DNA from: Acrasis kona
Taxonomy: Eukaryota > Heterolobosea > Eutetramitea > Acrasida > Acrasidae
Assembly: GCA_026419775.2 (NCBI GenBank)
Contig: JAOPGA020000797.1
Location: 62,001 to 126,000 of the forward strand
DNA length: 64,000 nt
Direction: 5' to 3'
Below, piece by piece: positions 41,862 through 52,118 of this stretch. Below the pieces are notes generated by a model, which had not been told where the DNA came from, ran no database searches, and saw only the letters and a program-made list of their open reading frames with translations. The stretch's first letter is position 1, and each line of letters opens with the position of its first letter. The translations under genes were made by a program, and so were the position numbers.

Positions 41862-43708
41862 ATGGATGACACAAGAGCAAGAGCGCTTTCTTTTGACAAG
41901 ACAGTCATTAGAGTGAATGATAGCACAAGAAACTCACAACAGTATAAGCCCACTATTTATAGTGGTACTGCCGCACCAGCTTCGGACAAAGAAGAGTATC
42001 AGCCCATTCTGCAAAAAGTACAACAAATGAGACTCCAACGTTTATCTTTAGTCGTGCATTGTACTCTTATTATTTCTGTTGTTATTTTGATAATTTCCAT
42101 CATCGCCGCTTCGATAGGAATTTCAACATTTGTATATACAATAGTATTCCCGTACCACAATTACAACATTGTTAAGCTCAATACTGATTCAGCATTCCCA
42201 ATAGATGCTGGAGTTGCAGTAGCTTCAATAAGTGGCACTGTGAGAATGGGATCAGGTTTTAATTTTGTTTACCAAAGAGCATCACACAACAATGCGCCTT
42301 CATTTCCTCTTCAAGTACAACCAATATCATTTTATCCAAGAAGCCAAAGGTAAATTTATTATGCAGATGCTTTCTTGACATTTTTAGACTTGTTTTGATA
42401 CATAACTCAGTGGGCGACGATAGGTTATTTGCAACATTAATTGACGATAACGTCGGCACAACCGTGAATTCTTCGCTTCACCTCAATCAAACACCAACAA
42501 TCTATGACTCACAACCCCTGGGCGGAGGTCGATTCGTAACATTGTATTCTATAGAAACCGCCGACGAACTTCGCACAGTAACAAGCCTATACATTATGAC
42601 AGGAACCACAATCGCAGAGTCCATTTACTTTGATAGTGACCCGTTCCGAGTCACCACAGAGACAAGAGATTTAATTTCAAGAAAAGGGTCGATCTACACC
42701 AAACTGTCTGTACTAGACGACAACAGGATTACGATCATGTATCACTATCAAGATGCTCAATGCATCATTCACTCTTTGGAATTTTCAAAATCAAACAGCA
42801 CATGGACAATGGCAGATCCGCTTTCGTTAAAAGAATCCTGTAGAACAGGTAACATTTCACCTTTAGGAGAAAATCAGTTAGTGATCGCCACCGAAACAAG
42901 CGTGCGCGTATTACAATACACCAGTCGCGGAGTCGAGCCCCAACCACCAGCCTACTTTACTTGCAAACCATCTTACTTTACACATCAACCAACAGATGAT
43001 GACGATTCGTTAATTTCAAAAATTGATGTCAAGGCCACTGCTGGAGATGGATTTTTATTATCTTGCACATGGCATAGATCTGCAGCTGCTCTATATGGTG
43101 TGGCTAAGCTCAGCGGAACTGCAGTCAAAATTACACTTGGTGGCTTTACGGAATTTGCAAATGATGTAACTGGTGATGTTAAATTGTCTGCTTCGTACGA
43201 AACATCCAACAACAAATACAGTGTATTTGCTACTTATCAATCGAATAAAGAATATCGCACCATTAGGTGTGCGACGATGGAGAGTCGCTCAAAATTGTTT
43301 GTTTCTTATTCTGTCCCTTACGATCACTTGACTTTTGTGCCATCATCCGGTGTTATGATTAATGGTACTGAGTTTAAACCCTGTGCTAATGTGATTGGAG
43401 TTGAGAGGTATGGAGTGATGTTTGTGTCCACACTTGTTCCTACGCCTGGTCAGTATGCAGTATTTGATATTGAGTTGGCTAGATGGAATGGTGGTGTTAA
43501 ATGGGCCGGTGTAAGCATTTCTAGCGATAAGGATGGTTCTGCTATGATTGTTCAGAAGGGTATTGCTAGTGGTCACAGTGGTTTGGTGCCTGGTTCAGGT
43601 TATTATGCTGATGTCACTGGAGTTTTAACGTTAAGTAAGACTTCTACTTATGTTGGAATCGCACGATCTGAAACGGAGATTATGATCGATGATGACTTTG
43701 TCAAATAA
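41862..43708 (+). CDS. Type II membrane protein with propeller-like ectodomain, unknown
   Basis: Two exons (41862-42349, 42388-43708) give 602 residues. A cytosolic N-tail of about 65 residues precedes one membrane helix (LVVHCTLIISVVILIISIIAA). The 510-residue extracytoplasmic part is beta-rich with recurring units such as GGGRFVTLYSI, LDDNRITIMYHY, GENQLVIATETSVRVL and NNKYSVFATYQ, suggesting a seven-blade propeller. There are several N-sequons and paired cysteines. No family was recognised. The single intron joins SQR-LVLIHNS in frame. Confidence 0.7.
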
Positions 43709-43962
43709 ATTTCTTAAAAAATGTATTTAAAGTGATTCTGATTAAAAGACGGTATTTTAGTAAATGGGTGTATTTTTTTTGAACGCAGATTTGTACAGAT
43801 TTCTAATAAATTCTTTGAGCTAGATTTGTTGGGAGCACTCTCTGTGTGAGGAGGAGCTAAAATTATCACCAAAGCTGTGGAAAGAATCTAATGAATGTGA
43901 AACGTGAGTTACAAAATACTTCAACACTTAATTTTTGTAAATCATTATTGGTTGACGGTGTG

Positions 43963-44838
43963 ATGTCTGATAAAGTCAAGGTTGGAATTGTTGGATTTGG
44001 AAACCTAGGTCAATTTTTAGTCGATCAGATATTGACCAATAAGCAAGTATCGAATAGATTTGAAATCTGTTTTATTTGGAATAGAACATCCGACAAGATA
44101 ACAACATATTTTAAAGAAAATCCAAGTTTCAAGACAGAATGGATATTGGAAGATTTATCAAAAGCATGTACCCAATTTCCTTCGGTACAAATGATTGTTG
44201 AAGTTTGCCACCCTTCAATCATAGAGCAATATGGTGTTCAATTTTTATCGCACTGTGACTTATTTGTTGGATCACCAACAGCATTTGCAAATAATAAAGT
44301 AGAAAAAGATTTACGTGACTTGTGTAATCAATGTCTTCATGGATGTTACATTCCTAGTGGAGCACTGTGGGGTGCACAAGATATTGAGAAGATGGCCACC
44401 TTAAACTCATTGAAAGAACTAACCATCACCATGAAAAAGCATCCATCAAGCCTGAAGCTAGAGCCGCCATTGTCCGAAAAGCTTGTAAACTTTGAACAGT
44501 GGGATGACGACAAGGAATACGTGATTTATGAGGGACCCGTTCGTGAACTATGTCCACTTGCACCCAACAATGTAAACACAATGGCATGCGCTGCGTTGGC
44601 GGGACACAATCTTGGATTCGACAAAGTAAAAGCAAGGCTGGTGGCCGATAAGAGATTGGAAGCACATGTAATCGACATTGATGTTGTTGGTCCGGGTGGA
44701 GATTCGTGTTTTAGAGTGGTTACACAAAGAATAAACCCAGCAAAAGCTGGCGCCGTGACTGGCAATGCAACTTATAATTCTTTTTTGAGCAGTCTTTTAC
44801 AAGCCTATGGTAGAGGTGGTGGATTTCATTTTTGTTAA
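43963..44838 (+). CDS. ASPDH: L-aspartate dehydrogenase family protein (ASPDH)
   Basis: The protein has 291 residues from the ATG at 43963. The upstream ATG at 43891 would add 24 poorly conserved residues and is less likely. The Rossmann motif is VGIVGFGNLGQFLVDQ. The catalytic domain has GCYIPSGALWGAQDIEK and YEGPVRELCPLAPNNVNTMA, which are family hallmarks. The C-terminus ends SLLQAYGRGGGFHFC. Bacterial and archaeal relatives oxidise aspartate with NAD(P), a first step towards NAD or aspartate catabolism. The eukaryotic role is unproven. The stop is 6 bp from the stop of the convergent IFT25 gene. Confidence 0.88.
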   Translation: MSDKVKVGIVGFGNLGQFLVDQILTNKQVSNRFEICFIWNRTSDKITTYFKENPSFKTEWILEDLSKACTQFPSVQMIVEVCHPSIIEQYGVQFLSHCDLFVGSPTAFANNKVEKDLRDLCNQCLHGCYIPSGALWGAQDIEKMATLNSLKELTITMKKHPSSLKLEPPLSEKLVNFEQWDDDKEYVIYEGPVRELCPLAPNNVNTMACAALAGHNLGFDKVKARLVADKRLEAHVIDIDVVGPGGDSCFRVVTQRINPAKAGAVTGNATYNSFLSSLLQAYGRGGGFHFC

Positions 44839-44844
44839 AATAAT

Positions 44845-45380
44845 TTATTCTTCTCTTCCTTGTATTTCGATTGTGTGAATGGAAATAAAATTATCCCACC
44901 CACTCAAAATTTTAATTTTAAGGAACTTTGATTTTGTATTCACATCGAAGGTTTCCCTTTGCATCTGTCCGTTATTCTCATCTATCTCCCTCTCAAGAAC
45001 AGTATCGAACTGAATAGGCTGTGTTTTGACGGAAGTTTCTATACTAATCTTTTTTACTAGATTTTAGGCATTATACTGAATTAGTGGTCTCTTACTGTTC
45101 GTGCTCTTGATTGAAATCGAGCTTATAGAGAATGGTTCTCTTTCTTTTGCTTCGTCATCAGTTTTTTTTTTTACTTTTTTATCTTTGACAAAATGGAACA
45201 TCAATTCTTGGGGAAACATACCAGTAGTCATCCAGAATGTTTCATCCTTGCTGTTCTTTTTAGTTTGTTGTTTAAGTTCGTAGCTAACCTGTCCAATACA
45301 TTACTTGCAGGATGTTTGGGATCAGTAGAGGTCGTTAGTATTAGTTGAACATTTCCTTCGCTGACCAACTCCTCTGTCAT
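44845..45380 (-). CDS. IFT25: Intraflagellar transport protein IFT25 (HSPB11 homologue)
   Basis: Three exons (45380-45289, 45250-45096, 45056-44845) give 152 residues. IFT25 is a small galectin/F5/8-like beta-sandwich subunit of IFT-B that pairs with IFT27. The signature LTTSTDPKHPASNVLD joins over the first intron to SKDETFWMTTGMFPQEL, almost identical in pattern to vertebrate HSPB11. The C-terminus KFLKIKILSGWDNFISIHTIEI matches too. An internal Lys-rich insert (DKKVKKKTDDEAKER) is specific. The start at 45380 (MTEELVSEGN) gives the family length. Reading further upstream in frame reaches a stop without an ATG. Its presence implies a flagellated life stage. Confidence 0.9.
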
Positions 45381-45511
45381 TCTACGAATTAATTCGATGA
45401 CCCTGGAAGTTGATGCCGCCTTTTCTCTTGTCAACCCTGATCATGAACCAACAAGTGAAGGTAGAGAGATTTTAATTAGATTTAGAAAAGTAATTTGATA
45501 TTTTGACGAAA

Positions 45512-45523
45512 GTACTTAAGTAC
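45512..45523. repeat. 12-bp perfect palindrome GTACTTAAGTAC
   Basis: The sequence equals its own reverse complement. A further GTAC follows directly (CGTACAC). It lies 132 bp upstream of the IFT25 start. Confidence 0.85.
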
Positions 45524-45729
45524 GTACACATTTAAAGTTGTGGTGTACATGAAAAATACTATTTATTAAACTGTCCAAATTCTTTCTTGCAATTTAATAT
45601 CAAATTTTTGTTCCGTTCTTGATTATTACAACAATAGCTAATATAGTTGGCGTTTGTCTTGGCCTCACAGTATTTCGATTTAATTTGACGATAGTGGGTC
45701 CATCTTCTCTTAATTTGATAGAGAACTGA

Positions 45730-45741
45730 GTACGGCCGTAC
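45730..45741. repeat. 12-bp perfect palindrome GTACGGCCGTAC
   Basis: The sequence equals its own reverse complement. It lies 84 bp upstream of the ELMO-domain start and is GC-rich in an otherwise AT-rich region. Confidence 0.85.
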
Positions 45742-45824
45742 CGTTTGTAAATTGAGCGTTTATTGTACTAATGTAGAGGCGGCTGCTTGTTTACTTCATA
45801 TTTGTTGTACAATATTGTAAGAAA

Positions 45825-46790
45825 ATGTTGGCGTTTGTGTTTTCATACATTTTCTTCTTATACAAATATGTTTTGCATCTAATTACCGGCAGAACAGAGC
45901 TTGGGGATGTACTTACAGGTAAACATACAGAAATGATGAATAGAAAAGTTGGTGAGTTTGATTTAATTCTGTACCTTACAGTCTTCAGCCTCTCTTATAA
46001 CTACTAATAAAGAATACTCGGGCTTGTGTGGAAAATCAAGAGATAAAAATACAAATGAAGTTGTGCACCACTTATCGCTGGACTTTGACAACCTCAGGGA
46101 TGAGAACAAAGTGACTGATGTACTTAATGACGGTAAATTGACAACGTAAGTCTCTTTTTGTTTGGTTTCCAATAATGTGAAGACAACAATTGTCCAACTT
46201 GAGGCTAAGCATCCAACAACTGATAAATGTCAACTTCTCAATAAACACTCTCTCAAAATTAAGACAAGAAACATTTTCATATGAAAATGTGCAGCATGTA
46301 AAGCTATTGGATGAGGTGAGCGAATGATTCGAATTTATGTAACAAGCAATAGCAATGGAGACTATTAAAACCTGACGTTCATAGAGGTGAAAGAGTAACA
46401 GAAAAATGGCAAGAAGTTGGATACCAAGGAAAAGACCCAACAACAGATTTCAGAGGAATGGGTGTGCTTGCATTAAAGAATTTAGTGCACTTCGCGGACA
46501 ACGAGACGAAGACTGCTCGGGACATTCTAGAAGAATCACATGATGTTGACCACTGGTATCCTTTCTCAGTGGCAGGAATAAACTTTACGTCTGAAATCTT
46601 TAATCTATTGGTGACGCACAAACTCGACCATTACTTTTATAAGGTAACTAGTGAATCAGAAGTGCTCGAATTGTTTAGTGGAATCTACACAAAAGTATTT
46701 AAACAATTTCATGAACAATGGAAGGAAGAGGGTTGCACGGTAATGCAATTCAATGAAAAAAAGAACAGCTTCTTCAGTCTATTCAAATAA
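45825..46790 (+). CDS. ELMO-domain protein (ELMOD, ARL GTPase-activating type)
   Basis: Four exons (45825-45951, 45989-46145, 46183-46315, 46353-46790) with three introns of exactly 37 nt give 284 residues, the usual ELMOD length. ELMOD1-3 are GTPase-activating proteins for ARL2/ARL3/ARF and act at Golgi, mitochondria and cilia. The N-terminus (FFLYKYVLHLITGRTEL) resembles ELMOD2. The ELMO domain has WQEVGYQGKDPTTDFRGMGVLALKNLVHF. That segment contains the family GAP Arg in TDFRGMG. PFSVAGINFTSEIFNLL follows. The divergent placement next to IFT25 makes a flagellar role plausible but unproven. Confidence 0.9.
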
Positions 46791-47052
46791 AACAATGAAC
46801 TTCTTCACCCTTACTTTGATGTACTCTTTATCACAAAACATATTATGTTTAAAATTCAGTGTTTTGGTGATTACCCTGAGCCTAACTACTGTTAAATAAC
46901 ATAATTTGCTTGAAGTACAACTTCCGATCTACAAAAATCCATCAAGATCGGGTTTTTATCTCCGGTAAATAGTGGATTGTGATAGGCCAAACCCCACAAG
47001 ATCCGATCAACTTGAATTAATGCTACTCCATGGATTTGACAAAATAATAAAA

Positions 47053-47742
47053 ATGAAGTTCATCGTTCTCGCACTGATCGCCCTGATCGCTTTTGCAGTC
47101 GCACAACACCAACACTGCATTGAACACAGCTTCACAGTCACCTCATTACTTCTTGTCCCCAGCAAGAGATATGATGATGAACACAACATTTACTTTGACG
47201 CCGACAACCAAAGACAACGTCTTGACGTACACGAGTTTGAGCCCGAAGAGAAGCACTTCACCATTATTGACAGATATGACCTCAAGAAGTCATTCCTCAT
47301 CGATAGCGTCGCCAAGACTTGCACAGTTCACCCTCTATCAGGAGAATTAGAGCCATACTGCTTAAACGATAACGCAAAACACGTTGGCACATTATCTCTT
47401 GGTGGACAACTCAAGTGCGACATTTACACACAAGAAGCCTTTGGGTGAGTCATGATTTTTTTACATTTTTTTTGATCATATCATAGATTCGACACCCGTT
47501 ATGTCCTAGCTTCACACTCCGATATCCCAATCAACATCTTCAGCAAGGGAGTTGCACACCACGACACCGCCGCAAGCATTCAAGAGTGGTACAACTATCA
47601 ACACGGAATTAAGGACGCAAGCGTCTTCGATGTTCCCCCAGAATGCAACAAACAAAACGCACGCATGGTCAAGGCAGATTCAGAAGCAGCAAGAATCTTC
47701 AAGAAGGCCAACGTTATTAAGAGAGCATACATGAAGATGTAA
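47053..47742 (+). CDS. Secreted ependymin-related protein
   Basis: Two exons (47053-47444, 47487-47742) give 215 residues. The signal peptide is MKFIVLALIALIAFAVAQ. An upstream in-frame ATG at 46972 would bury it and is rejected. The mature protein shows the ependymin pattern: YDDEHNIYFDADNQRQRLDVHEF, then YDLKKSFLIDSVAKTCTVHPLSGELEPYC, and LGGQLKCDIYTQEAFGFDTRYV. Relatives such as MERP1/EPDR1 are lysosomal or secreted lipid-binding beta-sandwich proteins. Cysteine positions broadly fit, although identity is modest, so the family call is moderate. The second exon continues SDIPINIFSKG in frame. Confidence 0.68.
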
Positions 47743-47792
47743 ACTTGATATAAAAATAATAATTCAACATGCAAGCATTTATTTGTAATACT

Positions 47793-48352
47793 TTAATTAA
47801 GCAGTCTTGAACGTTCCAAAATTAATTCTTGAAGCTCTTCTCCGTTGCTAATGTTGAATGCATCAACAGTGCTTGTTCTGAAGTCACCAAAATGACCGGA
47901 ATTCCTTATATATAGATCGTGTAGTCCTAAAATACGCTGTATCCACGACTGTGTTAAAAGAACATCAGCCACTTGTGCTAAATTGATCTTGGTGATTTCC
48001 TAAAACAATTAGTTGAGATCAAAAAGTTTTGTACCTTCTTGTATAAGAAAAAGAAGAGCTGGGGATATATGACTTCAGATACAATCTCGTTTTCTGTGAC
48101 ATAAAGTTTTTTCTTCTTTAGGAAAAAGTACCCTCTGATTGTTGTTAGTTGTATCGAAGATGCAACATACATGGTTGTTGGGATAAGCAGAAATACTGTT
48201 ATCAGTAGTGCAATGTTTGACACTACAAATGCTGGTAATAATTGTACCAAGGTCTGCGCAGATTCGAGTGGAACATTGACTTTCGAGTGCTCATATCGTG
48301 CCTCAACGAGTTTTGAGACATCTACCATCTTCTTATACGTTTTGTTGTTCAT
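47793..48352 (-). CDS. Membrane protein with bacterial PH-like domain, unknown
   Basis: Two exons (48352-48035, 47999-47793) give 174 residues. A basic N-tail leads into a hydrophobic helix region (LLPAFVVSNIALLITVFLLIPTTMYVASSI). A PH-like strand set follows: RGYFFLKKKKLYVTENEIVSEV and, after the intron, KINLAQVADVLLTQSWIQRILGLHDLYIRNSG. This ordering is like bPH2/YdbS-type domains that sit just inside the membrane. The C-terminal helix is NISNGEELQELILERSRLLN. No named orthologue was recognised. Confidence 0.62.
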
Positions 48353-48472
48353 GTTTCAGTTTTTATATTTTTAATAATAATGATTCTAATTATAACTATT
48401 TCCCGCACGGAAATTTACTAAATTACTTTTTATTTAAACTTTGACTTCAAAGTCCACGTAGACCTCTCCTTA

Positions 48473-51400
48473 TTAAAACGAAGCAATTTGTTTCAGCATT
48501 TCTCTAAACAAGATAACATCCTCTCCCTTGACTGTGTCACGGAAATTGTTTGTGATAGCAGAAGTAGGTATCTCTCCACCACTCCTTCTTATAAAGTCTC
48601 TTATGCTATTCATCATATTACTCTTCACCTTGTCCTTATCGTTCATAGGAGCAGCATCAACGCGGGCAACTTCGCTTACTTGTTGTGTGTGAGATTTGCT
48701 CTTTTCCCTCATCTTTTGCAACAATGAACTCGATGCAGTAGCGGCAACTGGTCGCGTTCCCCCCAGTGCAATCAACTCTGGTGGTTTAGAAGAAGGATTT
48801 ACAGGCGCGCTGTTACTGCTGGTATTACCGAATCGACGTGGTTCATTCTTACCAGCCTCTCCATTCTTACCTGTCCAAGTAGGTGTTCCAAGCTTTGAGT
48901 TTCTCCTCAAGAATTCTTCGCTCTTCTTTAACTCCTCTGCAGCTTTTTTGGCAGCTAATTGAGCTTCCCTCTCAACAATTGATTTCTCCATCACTGATGC
49001 CTGACTACCGAATACAGCATCATGATCAAATGCAGTTTTCAACCCGCTGGTGCTGTTGAATAGCTTTTTTAACAGCATGGTTTCGCATTTCTCACTTTGC
49101 TCATCATCATCGTTTTGTTGCTTGTGCTCCTCCACCCTGTAAAGTTCGCGCTGTTTAGGTGCTTCTTGCACTACTGCAGGTGTGGGTACAGGTGCAGGTG
49201 TAGGTGCAGGTGTGGGTGCAGCATCTGAACCACTTGGTTTCGATTTCTTCTTGAACCTCACATGCGTAGTGGCATCATCAGCACCAGCAGAGCTCTGCGA
49301 CATTTCATTATCAAATGCAGCAAACAAATGACCAGTCTCCGTCGTCTTGTGCAACTTTGACACCTTCTTCTTCTTTCCCTCATTTTCTTCATTAATGATG
49401 GTCCTTCGCAGGTCGTTATACTCTGCACCAAGCTTAAACAACTCATACAATTCATTGCTCTTGAAGAATCTACGCTGACGTGGATCCTTTAAAATCTTAT
49501 TGCTCAAGAATTGCTTAAAGATTTGTCGATGGTACATTTTTTCCTCAATGGTACCACTGGTCATCAACCGATAAACGGTGACTTGTTTTTTTTGACCCAA
49601 CCTCCAAGCTCTCTCTAATGCTTGTAGATCGGTGGACGGATTCCAATCAGGGTCATATAAAATGACTCGATCAGCACCCGTTAGATTGATACCTATTCCA
49701 CCCACCTTTGTTGTCAACAAGAACAAAAAGTAGCTATCATCGTTGTTGAACGTATCAATTTGTGCACTTCTGGTCTTCACAGGAGTTGTGCCATCCATTC
49801 TCATGTACTTGTATTGCTTCGAGATGACAAATCTCTCCAATATATCCAACATTTGTCTTGATTGACTGAATAACAAGACCCTGTGACTTTGTTTCTTCCA
49901 CATGGGAAGTAACTGCTCCACCACTTGTAACTTTCCACTTCGAAAAGTGGCACCCAAGTCTTCTGGTTCGTCCTCCGTATCAATCAAGAGCAAATCTGGA
50001 TGGTTACACAGTTGGCGAAGGATGGTGACTGCTTTAAACATTGCCCCTTTGCCCCTGGCTATTCTGCTCACTTCGTTATTTTTTAAAAAGTTATGATAGG
50101 CATGAACTTGAATGTCCGTTAATCTACAAAACAATACTTGCTCTCTCTTTTTGGGTAGTTGATGTTGCACGTCTTTTTTCAATCTTCGAAGTAGGTACGG
50201 CGATATTAGGTCCCTCAACATGCACGCACATTTATAAGCCGTTTGTACTTGATATGGCGATGCATTGTTGTAACCACCGTGCGAAATGGGTATGGCGAAC
50301 TGATTTTGAAATACTGGTAATGTCTATTGTGTGCATTATTAATGCGTGTGTGTGATGGGTTGAACGACTTACTCCTAATTTACCCGGGAATACAAAATCA
50401 AACAGGGACCATAATTCTTTCAAATTATTCTGAATGGGAGTGCCCGATAGAATGATGCGATGAGGTGTTTCGAATCGTTTGACCGCGATGGTCGCCTCTG
50501 CGTCGGGATTTCTGATGCGGTGACCCTCGTCCAATATAATATACCCCCATTCCCTATCGATAAGAATGTCCTGGTTGATTCTCATTCCCTCATAAGTAGT
50601 AATCAATATTCCACCTGTCACGCGTTATTAGAAACAAAAAGATAGGAACCATACCAGTGTTATTGGCCATGTCAGCAATGAAGGCCTCCTTCTCCTTTTG
50701 TTCTCCGCTACCACTACCGTGTAGAATGGCCACCCTGAATGATGGCCACCAATCGTGAAATTCTCTGACCCATTGTTTCATGATGGTCGCGGGGGTGATG
50801 ATTAGAGACGGTTTGAATTCTCCTACATTGTCCAAAGAGCTCAAGAATGACACGACTTGAATGGTTTTGCCCAAACCCATTTCATCTCCAATCACTCCAC
50901 CAACACCTTGCTTATGTAGTTCCCATAGCCATCGGATGCCTGTTTTTTGATAATCAAACAATTGATCGTAAATGTTTTTTGGTGTCTTGAAACCAAGTGT
51001 GACTTCGGTTTGTTCTTGGTTGACTGAGATGTAATCTCTTGTGAGTTTTGCGAGATCGTCATCTTGTGTGAATGTTACCTCTCTGGACTCTAAAAATTGT
51101 TGTAAGCGTTTTACGTATTTGATCTCGTCTCCGTCGTCAAATGTCTCTTCGTTACTTTTTGCTTCGACATTTGGCGTCTTTTTCTTCTTTTTCTTCTTTT
51201 TTGTGCCATTGTCGTCGCCTTCTTCTTCTTCGTCATAAATCTCGTCACTTGCTTCGTCTTGATGGTATTGGTCCTTGTCCTCAAACTCATTTACATATTC
51301 GTCATCGTCGTCATCATTCTTGCTAGTTTTTTGTTTCTTCTTTGGTGTTTGGTCGGAAGCTTTTCTTCTTCTCTTTTTAGTTTGGTCGTTGGGTTCGTCT

Positions 51401-52029
51401 GAGATTGTAACGTCAGATTCGTCACTCTTCTCTTCATTATTAGTTTTATCGAACGGCGTGATAACACCGGTGCGTATCAGTCTGTCTCTTTCTGATGTCG
51501 AATTATCTAGTGATAATGCTTTCCTTCCCTTCTCAATCATCTTTTTGTTCTTCATGGTTTCCAAGATGGTCTTTTCCTTGTTTTGCAGCTCTTTTAGTTT
51601 CTTCCTCTTTTTTGGTACCAATCCTTTGTGATCAAACATTTCATCGGTGATTTTAAGGAACTATAATGTGAGTGTGAATAAACTTCATCTACTCACATGT
51701 TCAACTTCCTTAATCTCTTTCCTAATACGTTCCAACAATTCATTGTCCTTCTTTTTCGCTTGCTTGTCCACCTCTTCAAGGGCTTTATCAGCCTGTTCGA
51801 TAACATTTCTTTCCACGTCTTCAAGATTAAATGCACTAACTCCAAGTTCAGCCAAGTTTCTTGCAGCAATTTCGTCGTCATTTTGTTCACTTAACGCTTC
51901 CACCAAGGGCACTTCAGTAATGTGAGACTTATCAAAATCCGCAACACTAGTAGTATCTACGGCGTCCTCGTCGCTCATGTTCTCGTCCAGCGACACATCT
52001 GAACCTGCGTCTTCAATTGAAGAATCCAT
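48473..52029 (-). CDS. ERCC6: SNF2 ATPase CSB/ERCC6 (Rad26), transcription-coupled repair
   Basis: Four exons (52029-51697, 51660-50655, 50614-50373, 50323-48473) give 1143 residues. CSB remodels stalled RNA polymerase II and recruits nucleotide excision repair. The CSB-specific N-terminal motif [20 protein letters not shown] is present, as is [11 protein letters not shown] long acidic/basic linker follows. The ATPase core has GDEMGLGKT (residues 369-377), LDEGHRIRN (DEGH box), [24 protein letters not shown] and, in lobe 2, [20 protein letters not shown] with [11 protein letters not shown]. The C-terminus ends with a winged-helix-like segment ([23 protein letters not shown] pattern). A PAP/TPAP low-complexity run lies near residue 860. 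The third intron acceptor was chosen to restore GTLPVF. Confidence 0.95.
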
Positions 52030-52118
52030 GTGTGTTCAACACGGATATTTTTTAATTAAATATAGTTCTATAGAATTTAATTTCAACAACACACTAGAAC
52101 TTTCAAACAACCAACATT

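Larger units (their letters stand above)
45381..45824. promoter_or_regulatory. Bidirectional promoter between IFT25 and ELMO-domain genes, with two GTAC-N4-GTAC palindromes
   Basis: These 444 bp separate the divergent IFT25 and ELMOD starts. Two perfect 12-bp palindromes, GTACTTAAGTAC and GTACGGCCGTAC, share the form GTAC-N4-GTAC and lie 207 bp apart. A short frame with ATG near 45550 on the minus strand does not splice convincingly into IFT25. Confidence 0.5.

Noticed and set aside
45434..45550. An upstream minus-strand ATG (MYTTTLNV) as the IFT25 start
   Set aside because: Only a GTCAAA donor would join it in phase. The ATG at 45380 gives the normal family length and needs no extra exon.
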